From JBEEFP01 sp041166085 (GTDB lineage Bacteria; Actinomycetota; Acidimicrobiia; Acidimicrobiales; JAFATL01), in contig JBEEFP010000036.1 in the NCBI GenBank assembly GCA_041166085.1, positions 1 to 64,000 on the forward strand: 64,000 bases of DNA, in the 5' to 3' direction. The notes under the pieces were generated by a model, which did no database searches, had not been told where the DNA came from, and saw only the letters and a program-made list of their open reading frames with translations. Of the stretch, positions 6,766 to 16,260 are shown piece after piece (within the stretch, counting starts at the first letter, position 1; each line of letters opens with the position of its first letter). The position numbers and the translations under genes were made by a program.

Positions 6766-9207
6766 GTGGGCCTGATCGCTTACGTCGGGCGCGCGGACAT
6801 CCGACGGCAGTGGCGCAGTTACGCGGGCACCGCACTGCTGCTCGCATTGGCCGCGGGGCTCAGCCTGTTCGCTCTTGCAGGCGCGCGTCGCACGCAGTCG
6901 TCATATCCACGGTTACTGCGGGCAGGGAACGCATCAACGCTGGCCGTCATCAACCCCGGCTACTTCGACCCAGGTCTCAACGCCTCCATCGCCGCGCTCC
7001 CGCAAGTCGTGCAATCGCGGACCTACGTCTCCTTCGAGGTGAAGGTGCTGGTCGACGGTGTGCCGGACTTCTCGCAGGCGCTCGAGGCCACTGGCACGAT
7101 CGACGGCCGCTTTTTCGACCAGGATCGTTTCGCGCCGACGCAGGGACGCCGACCCGACAGCGCGAAGCCCGACGAGGTTGCGGTGAACGAGCTGGCAGCC
7201 CGCCGCTACGGCTACCACATGGGCCAGCGACTCGAGCTCGGCACCTACGGCGTCGACCAGCCGCTCGACGCGGCGTTCGTCGCCAACCCGACGCGGCCCA
7301 AGCTGACGACGTCGGCCACCATCGTCGGCATCGGGGTGTTCCCCGACGAAGTGCTGCAGGACGAGGGCGACCGCACGACTCGGATGCTGCTGACACCTGC
7401 GTTCAGCCGCGCGGCGATCGAGCACGTCACATACGGCGTCCAGGGCCTGGTGCTGGCGCACGGTGACGCTGACATCGCGGCTGTGCAGGACCAGGTCAAC
7501 CGCGACGCGCCGCCGGGCACCATCGCGTACCGCGTCACGTCAGTGGACGTCCTCCATGCGCTGCGCGCCGTGCGCCCGCTGTCGCTCGCGCTCGCGGTGT
7601 TCGGGGTGCTCGTCGGGCTGGCCGGTCTCGTCCTCGTCTCGCAGGCACTGGCCCGGGCCATACGACACCAGCGCGACGTGCGCGCCGGCCTTCGCTCCAT
7701 GGGAGCGCGCCAGCGTGCGATCGCGGCCGCGGGCATGGCGGGACCTGTGGTCGCGATTGTCTCGGGTGCGGCACTAGCCGTCGTGCTCGCGGTCGCGCTG
7801 TCACCGCTCATGCCGGCCGGGCCCGTGCGCAAGGTCGAGGCCCACCCCGGCTTCGATCTCGACGCGACCGTGATGGGCGTCGGTGCGCTGGCGATCGTGC
7901 TCACGCTGCTGGTTGCGATAGTCGTCGTCTCGCTTCTTGAAGCACCGGAGCGTGTGGCTGGCCGTGCCCACGCTTGGAGACGGCCAAGTTGGATCATCAC
8001 GCGCGCCACAGGCGCGAGCATGGGCCCGGCGGCGGTTGCCGGCCTGCGGTTCGCGCTCGAACCCGGGGGAGGCCCATCGGCGGCGCCGACGCGTTCGGTC
8101 ATGGTCGGCGCGGCCGTCGCGGTCACCGCGCTCGTCGGATCGGTCACGTTCGGCGCCAGTTTCACGAACCTCGTGGACCACCCGCGCCTCTACGGCTGGA
8201 GTGGCGACGCGGTGCTGTCGGCCGGGACCGGGTACGGGAATATCCCGCTCGACGGAGCGAGGGCGATCCTCGACCATGACCCGGCCGTCCAGGCGTGGTC
8301 AGGGACGTACTTCGGTGTCGACCAGATCGATGGCCTCGACACGCCCCTGCTCGGCATGGACCCGGGGGCTGCGCTGCTGCCGGTCGTGCTGCGCGGTCGC
8401 AACCTCGAACAGGCGAAGGAGATCGTGCTCGGTGCTGCGACCGCGTCGACCCTCGGCAAGGACATCGACGACCGCGTGACGCTCAGCGGCGCCGGCGCGC
8501 CCCACACGCTGAGGGTCGTGGGCATCGCGTCGTTCCCGGCGATCGGCGCGGTACACACGGCGCACACGGCACTCGGCAACGGCGCGCTCGTCGAGCACCA
8601 GCTCGTGCCGGGCTACGACGCGGACATCACCGGTCAGATGCACGGCGATTTCGGGCCGCGTGCGATCTTCGTGCGCTTCCGTCCCGGCACGAACGCCGCG
8701 GCCGAGCTCGCGCACCTCAAGGAGACGACCGCCCCGCTCGACGTCGTCGGAGGACTCGATGTGCTTCCCGTTCAGCGACCCGCGGAGATCACGACGTCGA
8801 GCTCGGTGGCGAACCTGCCGACCGTGCTGGCTGGGACGCTCGGCCTCGCGGCGCTGACCTCGCTCGCGCTCGCCCTCGGTGCCGCGGTGCGAAGACGACG
8901 CCACGAGCTCGCGGTGCTCATGGCGATCGGGTTCACCGGACGTCAGCTCGCCGGCACGGTCTCTTGGCTGGCGACCACGACTATCGCGGTGGGGCTCCTA
9001 GTCGGGGTCCCCGTCGGCGTCGTCGTCGGGCGCTCGCTGTGGAGGCTCTTCGCCGGCACGCTCGACGTGGTCGACACGCCAGGCGTGCCGGTGCTGGCGC
9101 TCGCGGCGATCGCCGGGGTGGCGATCATCCTCGCCAACGCGATCGCCGCCGTGCCGGGCCGATGGGCGCGCCGCGTCGGCACAGCTGGTCTGCTGCGCGC
9201 CGAGTAG
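6766..9207 (+). CDS. FtsX-like ABC transporter permease
   Basis: The protein (about 813 residues) shows an N-terminal membrane helix (ALLLALAAGLSLFALAGA), a large extracytoplasmic domain, an FtsX-type triple-helix unit with VLVGLAGLVLVSQALAR, and a second FtsX unit near the C-terminus (LGLAALTSLALALGAAVRRR...LAVLMAIGFTGRQL). This double-FtsX layout is that of MacB-like permeases for lipids, peptides or antibiotics. No ATPase partner lies nearby, which is odd and suggests a separated or lost subunit. The GTG at 6766 is preferred because the only upstream start, TTG at 6721, lies in a TTGACA that looks like a promoter element. The gene is boxed between tRNA fragments a and b. Confidence 0.8.
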   Translation: MGLIAYVGRADIRRQWRSYAGTALLLALAAGLSLFALAGARRTQSSYPRLLRAGNASTLAVINPGYFDPGLNASIAALPQVVQSRTYVSFEVKVLVDGVPDFSQALEATGTIDGRFFDQDRFAPTQGRRPDSAKPDEVAVNELAARRYGYHMGQRLELGTYGVDQPLDAAFVANPTRPKLTTSATIVGIGVFPDEVLQDEGDRTTRMLLTPAFSRAAIEHVTYGVQGLVLAHGDADIAAVQDQVNRDAPPGTIAYRVTSVDVLHALRAVRPLSLALAVFGVLVGLAGLVLVSQALARAIRHQRDVRAGLRSMGARQRAIAAAGMAGPVVAIVSGAALAVVLAVALSPLMPAGPVRKVEAHPGFDLDATVMGVGALAIVLTLLVAIVVVSLLEAPERVAGRAHAWRRPSWIITRATGASMGPAAVAGLRFALEPGGGPSAAPTRSVMVGAAVAVTALVGSVTFGASFTNLVDHPRLYGWSGDAVLSAGTGYGNIPLDGARAILDHDPAVQAWSGTYFGVDQIDGLDTPLLGMDPGAALLPVVLRGRNLEQAKEIVLGAATASTLGKDIDDRVTLSGAGAPHTLRVVGIASFPAIGAVHTAHTALGNGALVEHQLVPGYDADITGQMHGDFGPRAIFVRFRPGTNAAAELAHLKETTAPLDVVGGLDVLPVQRPAEITTSSSVANLPTVLAGTLGLAALTSLALALGAAVRRRRHELAVLMAIGFTGRQLAGTVSWLATTTIAVGLLVGVPVGVVVGRSLWRLFAGTLDVVDTPGVPVLALAAIAGVAIILANAIAAVPGRWARRVGTAGLLRAE

Positions 9208-9236
9208 CTCGGCGCCGCCCAATGGAGGAGGAGGAG

Positions 9237-9291
9237 CAGCCCCAACGGGATTCGAACCCGTGTCGCCAAGGTTGGGGGGCGGTGGTGTCCT
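9237..9291 (-). repeat. tRNA-Glu fragment, copy b
   Basis: The minus strand reads AGGACACCACC, a scrambled anticodon region, then CGACACGGGTTCGAATCCCG and TTGGGGCTGC. This is the same order as the intact tRNA-Glu at 27714-27786, with the anticodon arm destroyed. It lies 29 bp after the permease stop. It is in direct orientation with the other copies and is read here as an attachment-site scar. Confidence 0.8.
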
Positions 9292-9304
9292 GACGGACAC
9301 CACC
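9281..9304. terminator. Hairpin grown from tRNA fragment b
   Basis: GGTGGTGTCC-TGAC-GGACACCACC is a perfect hairpin with 10-bp arms. Its left arm matches tRNA-Glu anticodon-arm sequence (27755-27764 region). It lacks a T-run but could end transcription of the permease gene. Confidence 0.5.
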
Positions 9305-9321
9305 GGCGCGGATCTGGCTGG

Positions 9322-9375
9322 CAGCCCCAACGGGATCCGAACCCGTGTCGCCACCTTGAGAGAGGTGGTTCGGTG
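9322..9375 (-). repeat. tRNA-Glu 3' fragment, copy c
   Basis: It carries the acceptor 3' strand, T-arm (with one change, GGATCCGAAC for GGATTCGAAC on the plus strand) and the 3' half of the anticodon arm (CGCCACCTTGAGAG) of tRNA-Glu. It then reads AGGTGGTTCGGTG, identical to copy d at 22124 but different from the intact tRNA. So copies c and d share a history that the intact gene does not. This is the left boundary of a 12.8-kb segment ending at copy d. Confidence 0.85.
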
Positions 9376-9389
9376 TGGGCCTAGGCGTT

Positions 9390-10292
9390 TCACGCGGCGT
9401 CGCTACTGGCGCGGTCAGGATCCGGGACAAAGCGGTTGACAAAGGCGAGCACCGCGTCGGCGACCTCACGCCAGCCCGCGTCGATGGTCAGTGAGTGGGC
9501 GCGGTTCGGCACAATGATGAATTCGGTGGGGGCCTGGTTGTGCCGCTGCAGCTTGTAGGTCGACTTGGCGATCGCGCCCGGGACGGTGTGGTCGTGCTGA
9601 CCCCCGATGATCAGCATCGGGCCACGGTCGGGGTTCCTCGCGTGAGCCTTGGCCTGGGTCCAGGGATTCAGGTTCGCGGCGACCGCCTGGAATAGGGGCA
9701 CCCCGGAGCCAGCAACCGAGAACTCCCGGTAGAGACGCTCCGCCTCCGATTCTGTGACGGCGTTGCCGAAGCCATAGCGGAACTGCTTGTAGGTGAGCGG
9801 CACCGCCCGGTGTCGGTTGAGCGGGTTGCGAAGGACGACGGAGGCGACTCGAAGCGCGGACAACGGCACGGGGAGAACCCCGCGCACCGGGGCCGGCGAG
9901 ATCGCCACCGATGCCCGAGCCAAGCCGCGTCCGGCGAGGATCTCGGTGAGCAGGCCGCCGAAGCTGTGGCCGATGATCACGGGCGCGGCGGTGAGCTCGC
10001 GAATGACCGCTTCGTAGTGGGCGGCGATCTGGCCGATGGACTTCCGGGCGAACACCTCCGGCTTGGCTCGGGTCGACTCGACCGTGTCGGGATCGTCGGG
10101 CCACCCGGGAGCCAGCGTGGTGTACCCGTCGTCCTCGAACCGGGCCCGCCACGGGTCCCAACTGCTGGCGAGCAGCCACAGGCCGTGCACGAACACGACC
10201 GGGACTCGCCCGGACTCATTGGACGCGTCGATCTGCCGGCGCTCCCATGCCGTGATGCTCCCCTTGGCGGGGTTGGCTGCAGGGGTGCTCAT
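9390..10292 (-). CDS. Alpha/beta hydrolase
   Basis: This is a 300-residue cytoplasmic hydrolase. The oxyanion region is VVFVHGLWLLASSWDPW, the nucleophile elbow GHSFGG (Ser), the acid in GGQHDHTVP (Asp) and the catalytic His in RAHSLT near the C-terminus, so the triad is complete. The family covers esterases, thioesterases and lactonases; the substrate is unknown. It is divergent from the secreted-type hydrolase at 10482 across a 190-bp region with an inverted repeat. Its 3' end abuts tRNA fragment c, so it is the first gene of that island segment. Confidence 0.85.
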   Translation of the reverse strand: MSTPAANPAKGSITAWERRQIDASNESGRVPVVFVHGLWLLASSWDPWRARFEDDGYTTLAPGWPDDPDTVESTRAKPEVFARKSIGQIAAHYEAVIRELTAAPVIIGHSFGGLLTEILAGRGLARASVAISPAPVRGVLPVPLSALRVASVVLRNPLNRHRAVPLTYKQFRYGFGNAVTESEAERLYREFSVAGSGVPLFQAVAANLNPWTQAKAHARNPDRGPMLIIGGQHDHTVPGAIAKSTYKLQRHNQAPTEFIIVPNRAHSLTIDAGWREVADAVLAFVNRFVPDPDRASSDAA

Positions 10293-10376
10293 AGGTGCCT
10301 CCTCAGGCGACGGTCATCCGGTTTGTGCGTGTGGTGCGATCGTCCGGCACCACGCCGTCGATGGCATCCCGCGACC

Positions 10377-10414
10377 CGCGTAGTCGAGGCGCGCAGCGCT
10401 GACCGGACTACGCG
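10377..10414. promoter_or_regulatory. Inverted repeat between two divergent hydrolase genes
   Basis: CGCGTAGTC (10377-10385) and GACTACGCG (10406-10414) are perfect 9-bp arms separated by 20 bp. The site lies 84 bp upstream of the minus-strand hydrolase start and 67 bp upstream of the plus-strand one, a reasonable place for a regulator such as the LAL protein at 11336. Confidence 0.45.
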
Positions 10415-10481
10415 ACATCGGGGATGTGACCGCAGGAGCCTTCACGCACGATCGCAGCGACCCCGACGAAGGAGCCCCGCC

Positions 10482-11315
10482 ATGTCCATCCTCCAGCGAT
10501 CCGGCCGCACCCTCCGCTTTGCCCTCGCTGCCGCGGCGCTGGTCGCCAGCGCCGCCGTGATCGCTGCGGTGGTGCCTGCCGCAACCGCAGCGAACCGCCA
10601 CCCCAACGGACCGAAGCCGACCATTGTGCTGGCGCACGGCGCGTTCGCCGACGCCTCGGGCTGGAGCGCCGTGAGCCTTCGGCTGCAACGCGAGGGCTAC
10701 ACGGTGCTCGCGCCGGCCAACCCGCTGCGGGGTCCGCTCACCGACGCTGCTTACCTCAGCAGCATCCTCGACACGATCCCGGGTCCCGTCGTGCTCGTCG
10801 GTCACTCCTACGGCGGCTTCGTGCTCACCAACGCCGCGACCGGCCACGCAAACGTCAAGGCGCTCGTGTACATCGCCGCGTTCGTCCCTGACGCCGGCGA
10901 CACGGTCGGCGGGCTCACCGCCATGAACCCCGGCAGCGGGCTCGGCCCGGCCAGCCTCGTGTTCCGTCCCTACCCCGGGGGCGTCGACGGCTACATCGAC
11001 CCGGCCCAGTTCCGGAGGATCTTCGCCGGTGATCTGGATCGGTCCACGGCCGCGGCGATGGCAGCCAGCCAACGGCCCGCGGACGCGTCCGTGCTCGCGG
11101 TGCCCTCCGGTGTGCCTGCATGGCGCACGATCCCCTCGTGGTACATGGTCGCCTCCCAGGACCGCACCATCCCGCCGGCCACCGAGCGATTCATGGCGCG
11201 ACGGGCGAAAGCGACCACAGTCGAGGTTGCTTCGTCACACGTCGCGATGATCTCCCACCCCAGCGAGACGGCGCGGCTGATCGAGCAGGCCGCTGCCGCG
11301 ACCAGCGGACCGTAA
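10482..11315 (+). CDS. Alpha/beta hydrolase with signal peptide
   Basis: The protein (277 residues) opens with an Arg-containing N-region and a long Ala-rich hydrophobic stretch ending AAVVPAATAANR, a Sec-type signal peptide, so it probably acts outside the membrane. The hydrolase core has VLAHGAFADASGW, the nucleophile elbow GHSYGG, acid in VASQDRTIP and His in SSHVAMIS. This is the small esterase group related to plant SABP-like enzymes. The ATG at 10482 has GAAGGAG 8 nt before it; a long upstream open frame is rejected. It is a paralogue of 26253-27095 and is convergent with the LAL regulator next to it. Confidence 0.87.
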   Translation: MSILQRSGRTLRFALAAAALVASAAVIAAVVPAATAANRHPNGPKPTIVLAHGAFADASGWSAVSLRLQREGYTVLAPANPLRGPLTDAAYLSSILDTIPGPVVLVGHSYGGFVLTNAATGHANVKALVYIAAFVPDAGDTVGGLTAMNPGSGLGPASLVFRPYPGGVDGYIDPAQFRRIFAGDLDRSTAAAMAASQRPADASVLAVPSGVPAWRTIPSWYMVASQDRTIPPATERFMARRAKATTVEVASSHVAMISHPSETARLIEQAAAATSGP

Positions 11316-11335
11316 CCAGTGGGGTTCAGGGGGGG

Positions 11336-14143
11336 TCAGGGCGTTCGCGGAAGCGTGCGAGCGAGCTGGCGGCGAGAGGTGATCGAGAGCTTCTGGAACA
11401 CCTTTCGCAAGTGGTAGTCGACGGTGTGGGCGCTGAGGTAGAGCTTCGACGCGATCTCCGCGTTCGTTGCACCCTGCGCCGCCAGCTCGGCGATGCGCCG
11501 TTCCTGCGGCGTCAACGCGCGGGCCGTGCTGACATCGCGTCGCCGCACTCGCTCACCGGTCGCCGCGAGCTCCGAGCGGGCACGTTCGGCGTAGCCCTCG
11601 ATGCCCTTTGACTCGAACAGCTGCTGCGCGGTGCGCAGATGCTCGCGCGCGTCGAGGCGTCGATGCTGGCGGCGCAGCCATTCGCCGTACAGGAGGTGAG
11701 CTCGGGCGAGCTGCAGCTCCGCACGCGACGATGCGAGGCGGTCGATCGCGTCCTCGTACAATGAAGCGGCCGAGCCGTCCTCGGACATCAGCGCCCCGGT
11801 CCGTGCCCGCATGCCGTGCGAAAGCGGTGTGCCGATCAACGCTGCCCGTGCCGAGTACACCGCGAAGGCGTCCCGTGCCGCGTCGAGGTGGCCACTGCGC
11901 ACCGCCGCCTCGATCATGTTCGGGTAGCCGACGACGACCAGGAACGAGTCGTCCTCGTAGCCCTTCGACGCGGCGCCGAACGCGGCGTCGTAGTTGCCGA
12001 GGCCGAGTTCGAGGACGCCGAGGGCGTACTCGGTGAACAACAGCATCCAACCTTGCCGGTGAGCGGACGCATATGCCTCCACCGAGGCAATGGCGGCGCG
12101 TGCGCCTACCTCGTCACCGGCCCACGCCCGCACAACTGTGTCGCCGACATCGGCGTCGATGCCCAGGGTCATGAGGATCTCGGACCGCTCCGCGAAGTGG
12201 GCTCGGGATCGGTCGAGGTCGCCGCTGAGGAGTTCCGACATGGCGAGGTAGAGCAGCCCGCTCGACAGCTCGACGAGGGCGCCATCGCTGCGTGCCTGCT
12301 CGACAAGTCGCGACGCGAGCGCCTGCAGTGCGTCGTCGGCGGCGATGGCGCCGGCCGCCCAGCACCCGATGCTGAGCCACACGAGAAGGTCCTCGCCTGT
12401 GCAGTCTTGGGCCATCAGGCGACGCAGGGACTCGTGCAGGATCGGCACCGCAGCATCAGGCCCGTCGAGCATCAGCGCCGCGTAGCCGTCGAGGAGAAGA
12501 TCAGCGGCGCTGGCCGGAGAGCCGAGAGGGAGCGGGGTAGCTCGAGCCTCGAGGGCGACGTCGTGCTCGGTAGCGCCCGGAGCTGCGAAGCGCCCAGCAA
12601 GACGCGCGGCAGCGACGGCGCGAAGCAGCGTCGCGCGCGCCAACGCCACGTCGAAGGGGCGGAGGGAGCGGGCGGCGGCGATGAGCACCGGCACCGCCTC
12701 CACCGCCTCGCCGAGGGCGCCATGGATCGACCCGCGCAGCTGCATGGTGCGAGCCACTGTGAGCGGATCGGTGAGGATCGACACGGACGCGTCGAGCAGG
12801 CTTCTCGCTCGTCGGGGTGTGCCACCGAGCAGGTGGTGGGTGGCGGCGCTCAGGATCCGCTCGCCGCGCCGCGCAGGGTCGGGGGTGAGTTCCGCGGCTC
12901 GTGCGAGGATCACGCCCGCGGTGGAGAGCGCGCCCCGCGCACGCGCGTCGTCCGCCAAGCGCTCGAGGCCGGCCGCCACCTCTTCGTCGGATCCGGCCGC
13001 CGCCGCGGCGAGGTGCCACGCTCGCCGCGGGCACTCGGCAGCCGATGAGCGTGCCAGGGCGGCATGGACGTGCCGTCGCTCAGCGATCGATGCGTTGCCG
13101 TAGATGGCGGAACGCACGAGCGGGTGACGGAACGATTGGTTGGGCTCGATCACGATCAAACCGGCTTCGACCGCCGCGTCGGCGGCGTCCCCAGCGATGC
13201 CGAGGTCGGACGCGGCCGCGAGGACCGTTTTGAGATCGGCGGCCGGATCGGCCGCGGCGATGAGCAGGAGGGTGCGTGTGTCCGGCGGAAGCGGGTCGAA
13301 CAGGCCCAGGAAGTGGGACTCGAGGCGTTTCGGAAGCGCCAGCGGCGCCGAGCCGGCGGCCGTTTTGGTCAGCTCGTCGACGGTGAGCCGGCTGAGTTCC
13401 ACGATCGCCAGTGGACAGCCCATCGTTTCGTCGACCACTTGCTGGATCAGCAGCGGGTCCCGCAGTTCCGGCACGACCTGCTGAACGAGCACGGACGCCG
13501 CACCGGCCGACAGCTCCGTGAGGTGCAGCGCCGGGAGACCGTCGAGGCGCGTGTCGAGGTCGGGTGATGGGCGCAGACCGAACAGCATTGCCACCTGGTC
13601 TGCGTGGAGCCGACGGGCGGCGAGGGCCAAGGCGTCTCTCGACAACACGTCGAGCCATTGGGCGTCGTCGATGACACAAAGCAACGGCCCGGCTGCGGCC
13701 GCTTGGCCCAGCAGCGACAGCGCGGCGAGTCCCACGAGGAACCGATCGGGTGGAGGCCCGTCGAGCAATGCGAACGCCCTCCGGAGCGCGTGGGCCTGGG
13801 GCGATGGAATCTCATCGAGCTGGTTGAGGAACGGCTGGAGCAGTCGGTGCAGCCCGGCGTGGGCAAGCTCCATCTCGGACTCGACCCCCGCCACCCGAAC
13901 CGTCCGGAACTCCGGGGCCGCGTCGACCACGCAATCGAGGAGCGCCGTCTTCCCGATGCCCGGATCCCCGAACAGCACTCGTGCACCTGCGCGACCCTCA
14001 CGGGCCGCGTCGATGGCTTCGACCAGCCATGCAAGCTCATCGGCTCGACCGACGATTCCGAGCGACGTGTTGCGTTGGGAAAGCGAGTGGTCACGTCCAA
14101 TCGCCGACGTCGGCGCGGCCGCTGGCGGCGCCGTGATGCTCAC
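11336..14143 (-). CDS. LAL-type (LuxR) transcriptional regulator with AAA/STAND ATPase
   Basis: This 935-residue protein has a GTG start. Its N-terminal ATPase has Walker A FGDPGIGKT (58-66) after an IVGRADEL module and a Walker B CVIDDAQWLD. A long helical TPR-like middle follows, and the last 60 residues are a LuxR helix-turn-helix (ALTPQERRIAEL...TNAEIASKLYLS...VDYHLRKVFQKL). LAL regulators switch on catabolic or antibiotic operons when a ligand and ATP are bound. Likely targets are the adjacent hydrolases. It is convergent with the hydrolase at 10482 (20-bp gap) and lies downstream of an AraC-family gene. Confidence 0.9.
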   Translation of the reverse strand: MSITAPPAAAPTSAIGRDHSLSQRNTSLGIVGRADELAWLVEAIDAAREGRAGARVLFGDPGIGKTALLDCVVDAAPEFRTVRVAGVESEMELAHAGLHRLLQPFLNQLDEIPSPQAHALRRAFALLDGPPPDRFLVGLAALSLLGQAAAAGPLLCVIDDAQWLDVLSRDALALAARRLHADQVAMLFGLRPSPDLDTRLDGLPALHLTELSAGAASVLVQQVVPELRDPLLIQQVVDETMGCPLAIVELSRLTVDELTKTAAGSAPLALPKRLESHFLGLFDPLPPDTRTLLLIAAADPAADLKTVLAAASDLGIAGDAADAAVEAGLIVIEPNQSFRHPLVRSAIYGNASIAERRHVHAALARSSAAECPRRAWHLAAAAAGSDEEVAAGLERLADDARARGALSTAGVILARAAELTPDPARRGERILSAATHHLLGGTPRRARSLLDASVSILTDPLTVARTMQLRGSIHGALGEAVEAVPVLIAAARSLRPFDVALARATLLRAVAAARLAGRFAAPGATEHDVALEARATPLPLGSPASAADLLLDGYAALMLDGPDAAVPILHESLRRLMAQDCTGEDLLVWLSIGCWAAGAIAADDALQALASRLVEQARSDGALVELSSGLLYLAMSELLSGDLDRSRAHFAERSEILMTLGIDADVGDTVVRAWAGDEVGARAAIASVEAYASAHRQGWMLLFTEYALGVLELGLGNYDAAFGAASKGYEDDSFLVVVGYPNMIEAAVRSGHLDAARDAFAVYSARAALIGTPLSHGMRARTGALMSEDGSAASLYEDAIDRLASSRAELQLARAHLLYGEWLRRQHRRLDAREHLRTAQQLFESKGIEGYAERARSELAATGERVRRRDVSTARALTPQERRIAELAAQGATNAEIASKLYLSAHTVDYHLRKVFQKLSITSRRQLARTLPRTP

Positions 14144-14371
14144 TCGACCGCACCCCTAGGTGATGTGCTCTTCTCCATGGCTCAGCTCGTCAAGACCTCG
14201 CGGATGACGTCGGTGACATGTTGGACACCGTCATGAGACGCAACCAGACGATTTCGACGTGCGGCTGGGTGCGACCGGTACGGGCTACGGCTCGCACCCT
14301 GACATTGCGTCCTGTTGTGTGCCCGCACGATTTCTGGCTCAGCGTGCACAGCGGGTCGAACTGTGCAGGGC

Positions 14372-15319
14372 CTAGTCGTGTCGGTATGAGCCGCGCAGCA
14401 CCTCTCGCGGCGTGACCCCGTACGCGCGGCGGAACCGTTGAGTGAAGTGGCTCGCGTCCTTGAACCCCCACTTGTGGGCGACGAACGCAACCGAGACCCG
14501 GGGCCGGTCGGGCGAACTGAGGTCTCGTCGAGCGCCGTCGAGGCGCTCTTGCATGACCCACTCCATAAGTGTCACGTCCGCCTCGTCGCACAGCTTGTAC
14601 AGGTAGCGGACAGAGATGTTGTGTGCTCGCGCGATCTTCGCGGGCGTGAGATCGCCGTCGGTCAAGTGCTGGCGCACGTAGGCGAAGATCCGAGGTGCCA
14701 ACGCGTCGGCGAACGCTGAGCGGGCAAACCGTGCATCGGTCGCCGCTGAGACGATCAGCGCTCGGAGAAGGTTGGTGGTAGCGAGGCCGACGTCGGGGCC
14801 ACCAGCACTCGAGCTGATGGCATCAGCTTCACGGCGTAACGACAGCAGGTGGCGGCCCACGAGCGCGAACAGTGGGCTTGCCGGAAGCCTTTCGCAGGCC
14901 CGCTGCGCCATCTCGACCGACACGTCCATCTCCTCGAATGGGATCTCCACCGCAGCCGTCGCGCCGTCGATCACGAACTGGTTCCGCAGTGTCGGGCTGA
15001 CCATCACCAGATCGCCGGGCATCAACGCCAACCGCCGGTCATCCTCGATGGATCGACCGGTCCCGTGCATCTGGAGACAGAACGCGATCATCGGATCCAA
15101 ACGCCGCGTGGGGCCGCTTCTGACCACGTCCATGCCCGGGCTGTCCGGACAGAACAGTTTCATGTTCCCGAACATCCATCCCTCGATACGCGTCGAGTCG
15201 ATGGCTTCCTGACTCAACAGGGAGACCTGCCGTGGCACGTCGGCGAGAACGTACGCATCGTGGATCGCGTCTCGGCGATGGTCCCGAGGGAGGTCCCGGG
15301 TGTCGAGCCATACGACCAT
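14372..15319 (-). CDS. AraC-family transcriptional regulator
   Basis: The 315-residue protein has a variable cupin-like N-terminal sensor of about 200 residues and a C-terminal double helix-turn-helix (ARAHNISVRYLYKLCDEAD, then VAFVAHKWGFKDASHFTQRF and the closing YGVTPREVLRG). This is the AraC/XylS layout with the sensor of the AraC-binding-like group (oxygenase/nitrilase regulators). The inducer cannot be predicted. It precedes the LAL gene on the same strand with a 228-bp gap that holds no gene. Which gene it controls is unclear; Dps at 15583 is divergent from it. Confidence 0.88.
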   Translation of the reverse strand: MVVWLDTRDLPRDHRRDAIHDAYVLADVPRQVSLLSQEAIDSTRIEGWMFGNMKLFCPDSPGMDVVRSGPTRRLDPMIAFCLQMHGTGRSIEDDRRLALMPGDLVMVSPTLRNQFVIDGATAAVEIPFEEMDVSVEMAQRACERLPASPLFALVGRHLLSLRREADAISSSAGGPDVGLATTNLLRALIVSAATDARFARSAFADALAPRIFAYVRQHLTDGDLTPAKIARAHNISVRYLYKLCDEADVTLMEWVMQERLDGARRDLSSPDRPRVSVAFVAHKWGFKDASHFTQRFRRAYGVTPREVLRGSYRHD

Positions 15320-15582
15320 GCCTTGCGTCGCCCCCGTTCTCGACCGAGACCTTCGGTGCGGAGCAACGAGACTGCTGTCCGGTCGTGCGCGGACATCGGC
15401 ACCGTGCCGTGGCCGTCCCTTGAGACGCTAGTGCTTGATCTGTGCCGAAGGACGGGCCAACACCTGGCGCGCTCCTCGATCCGCGCCCAGCGGCCGCGGT
15501 GAGGGTGACTACGCGCCTTACGGGATGCGACTCGGGCGGATCGGCGTCATCGTGCGCGCAAGCGACCTGGAGGTTCTCGACC

Positions 15583-16023
15583 GTGAATGCCGCCGCACGT
15601 CAGACCATCGCAGCCGCCCTCGACGTAGCGCTCGTCGATCTCATCAACCTCGGCCTCCTCGCCAAGCAGGCGCATTGGAACGTCGAGGGGCCGATGTTCC
15701 GCTCGCTGCACCTCCTTCTCGACGAGCTCGCCGATCTCGCTCGCAACGGAGGCGACGAGGTCGCCGAGCGGGCGATCACCCTCGGCCACCACCCCGACGG
15801 CCGGGCCGCGACCGTTGCCACGTCTTCGCTCCCCGACGTCCCCGCCGGCGCGATCCGAGACAGCGATGTCGTCGCCAGGTTCCAGCTCATCCTGGACGCC
15901 GTTGTCGAGCGCCTCCACCGCGCCATCGACTCATCGACCGACGACCCCGTCACCCAGGACCTGCTCACGACGATCGCAGCTGGAATTGAAAAACAGGCAT
16001 GGATGATCTGCGCCCACGCGTGA
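15583..16023 (+). CDS. dps: Dps-family ferritin-like DNA-protection protein
   Basis: The protein (146 residues) is a single four-helix ferritin-like domain with the Dps ferroxidase signature in the first helices: KQAHWNVEGPMFRSLHLLLDEL gives the His, second His, Asp and Glu ligands in the usual spacing. Dps dodecamers oxidise Fe(II) with H2O2 and shield DNA in stress. The GTG at 15583 is preferred, with TGGAGG 9-10 nt before it; an upstream in-frame ATG at 15442 would add 47 residues with no Dps character. The 263 bp upstream are promoter space only. The following 237 bp (16024-16260) contain no gene I can support. Confidence 0.88.
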   Translation: MNAAARQTIAAALDVALVDLINLGLLAKQAHWNVEGPMFRSLHLLLDELADLARNGGDEVAERAITLGHHPDGRAATVATSSLPDVPAGAIRDSDVVARFQLILDAVVERLHRAIDSSTDDPVTQDLLTTIAAGIEKQAWMICAHA

Positions 16024-16260
16024 AGGCGATCAGGGACTCCAGGATCGACCCGCCGCGCCGCGTTGGCGACGCTGCTCGCCTCACCGCCGTCACCGGTCTC
16101 GGACTCGTCGCGGGTGATGGCGCAGCCGAGGTCCTCATATGGGTTACGGCGTAGGGGTCGACCACCTGGCACCACGCGTTTCAGGGGATTTGACCGAGCG
16201 CCGATCGGACCGACGATCTGACCGCCACCTCAACCGCCCACCAATGCAGAGGAGACCCTC

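Noticed and set aside
9237..9375. Two complete tRNA genes
   Set aside because: Neither fragment can form the acceptor 5' strand or D-arm, and the anticodon arms are broken, so they are scars and not genes.
9810..10481. Upstream extension of the secreted hydrolase frame
   Set aside because: It overlaps the divergent hydrolase gene; the signal peptide and the SD sequence place the start at 10482.
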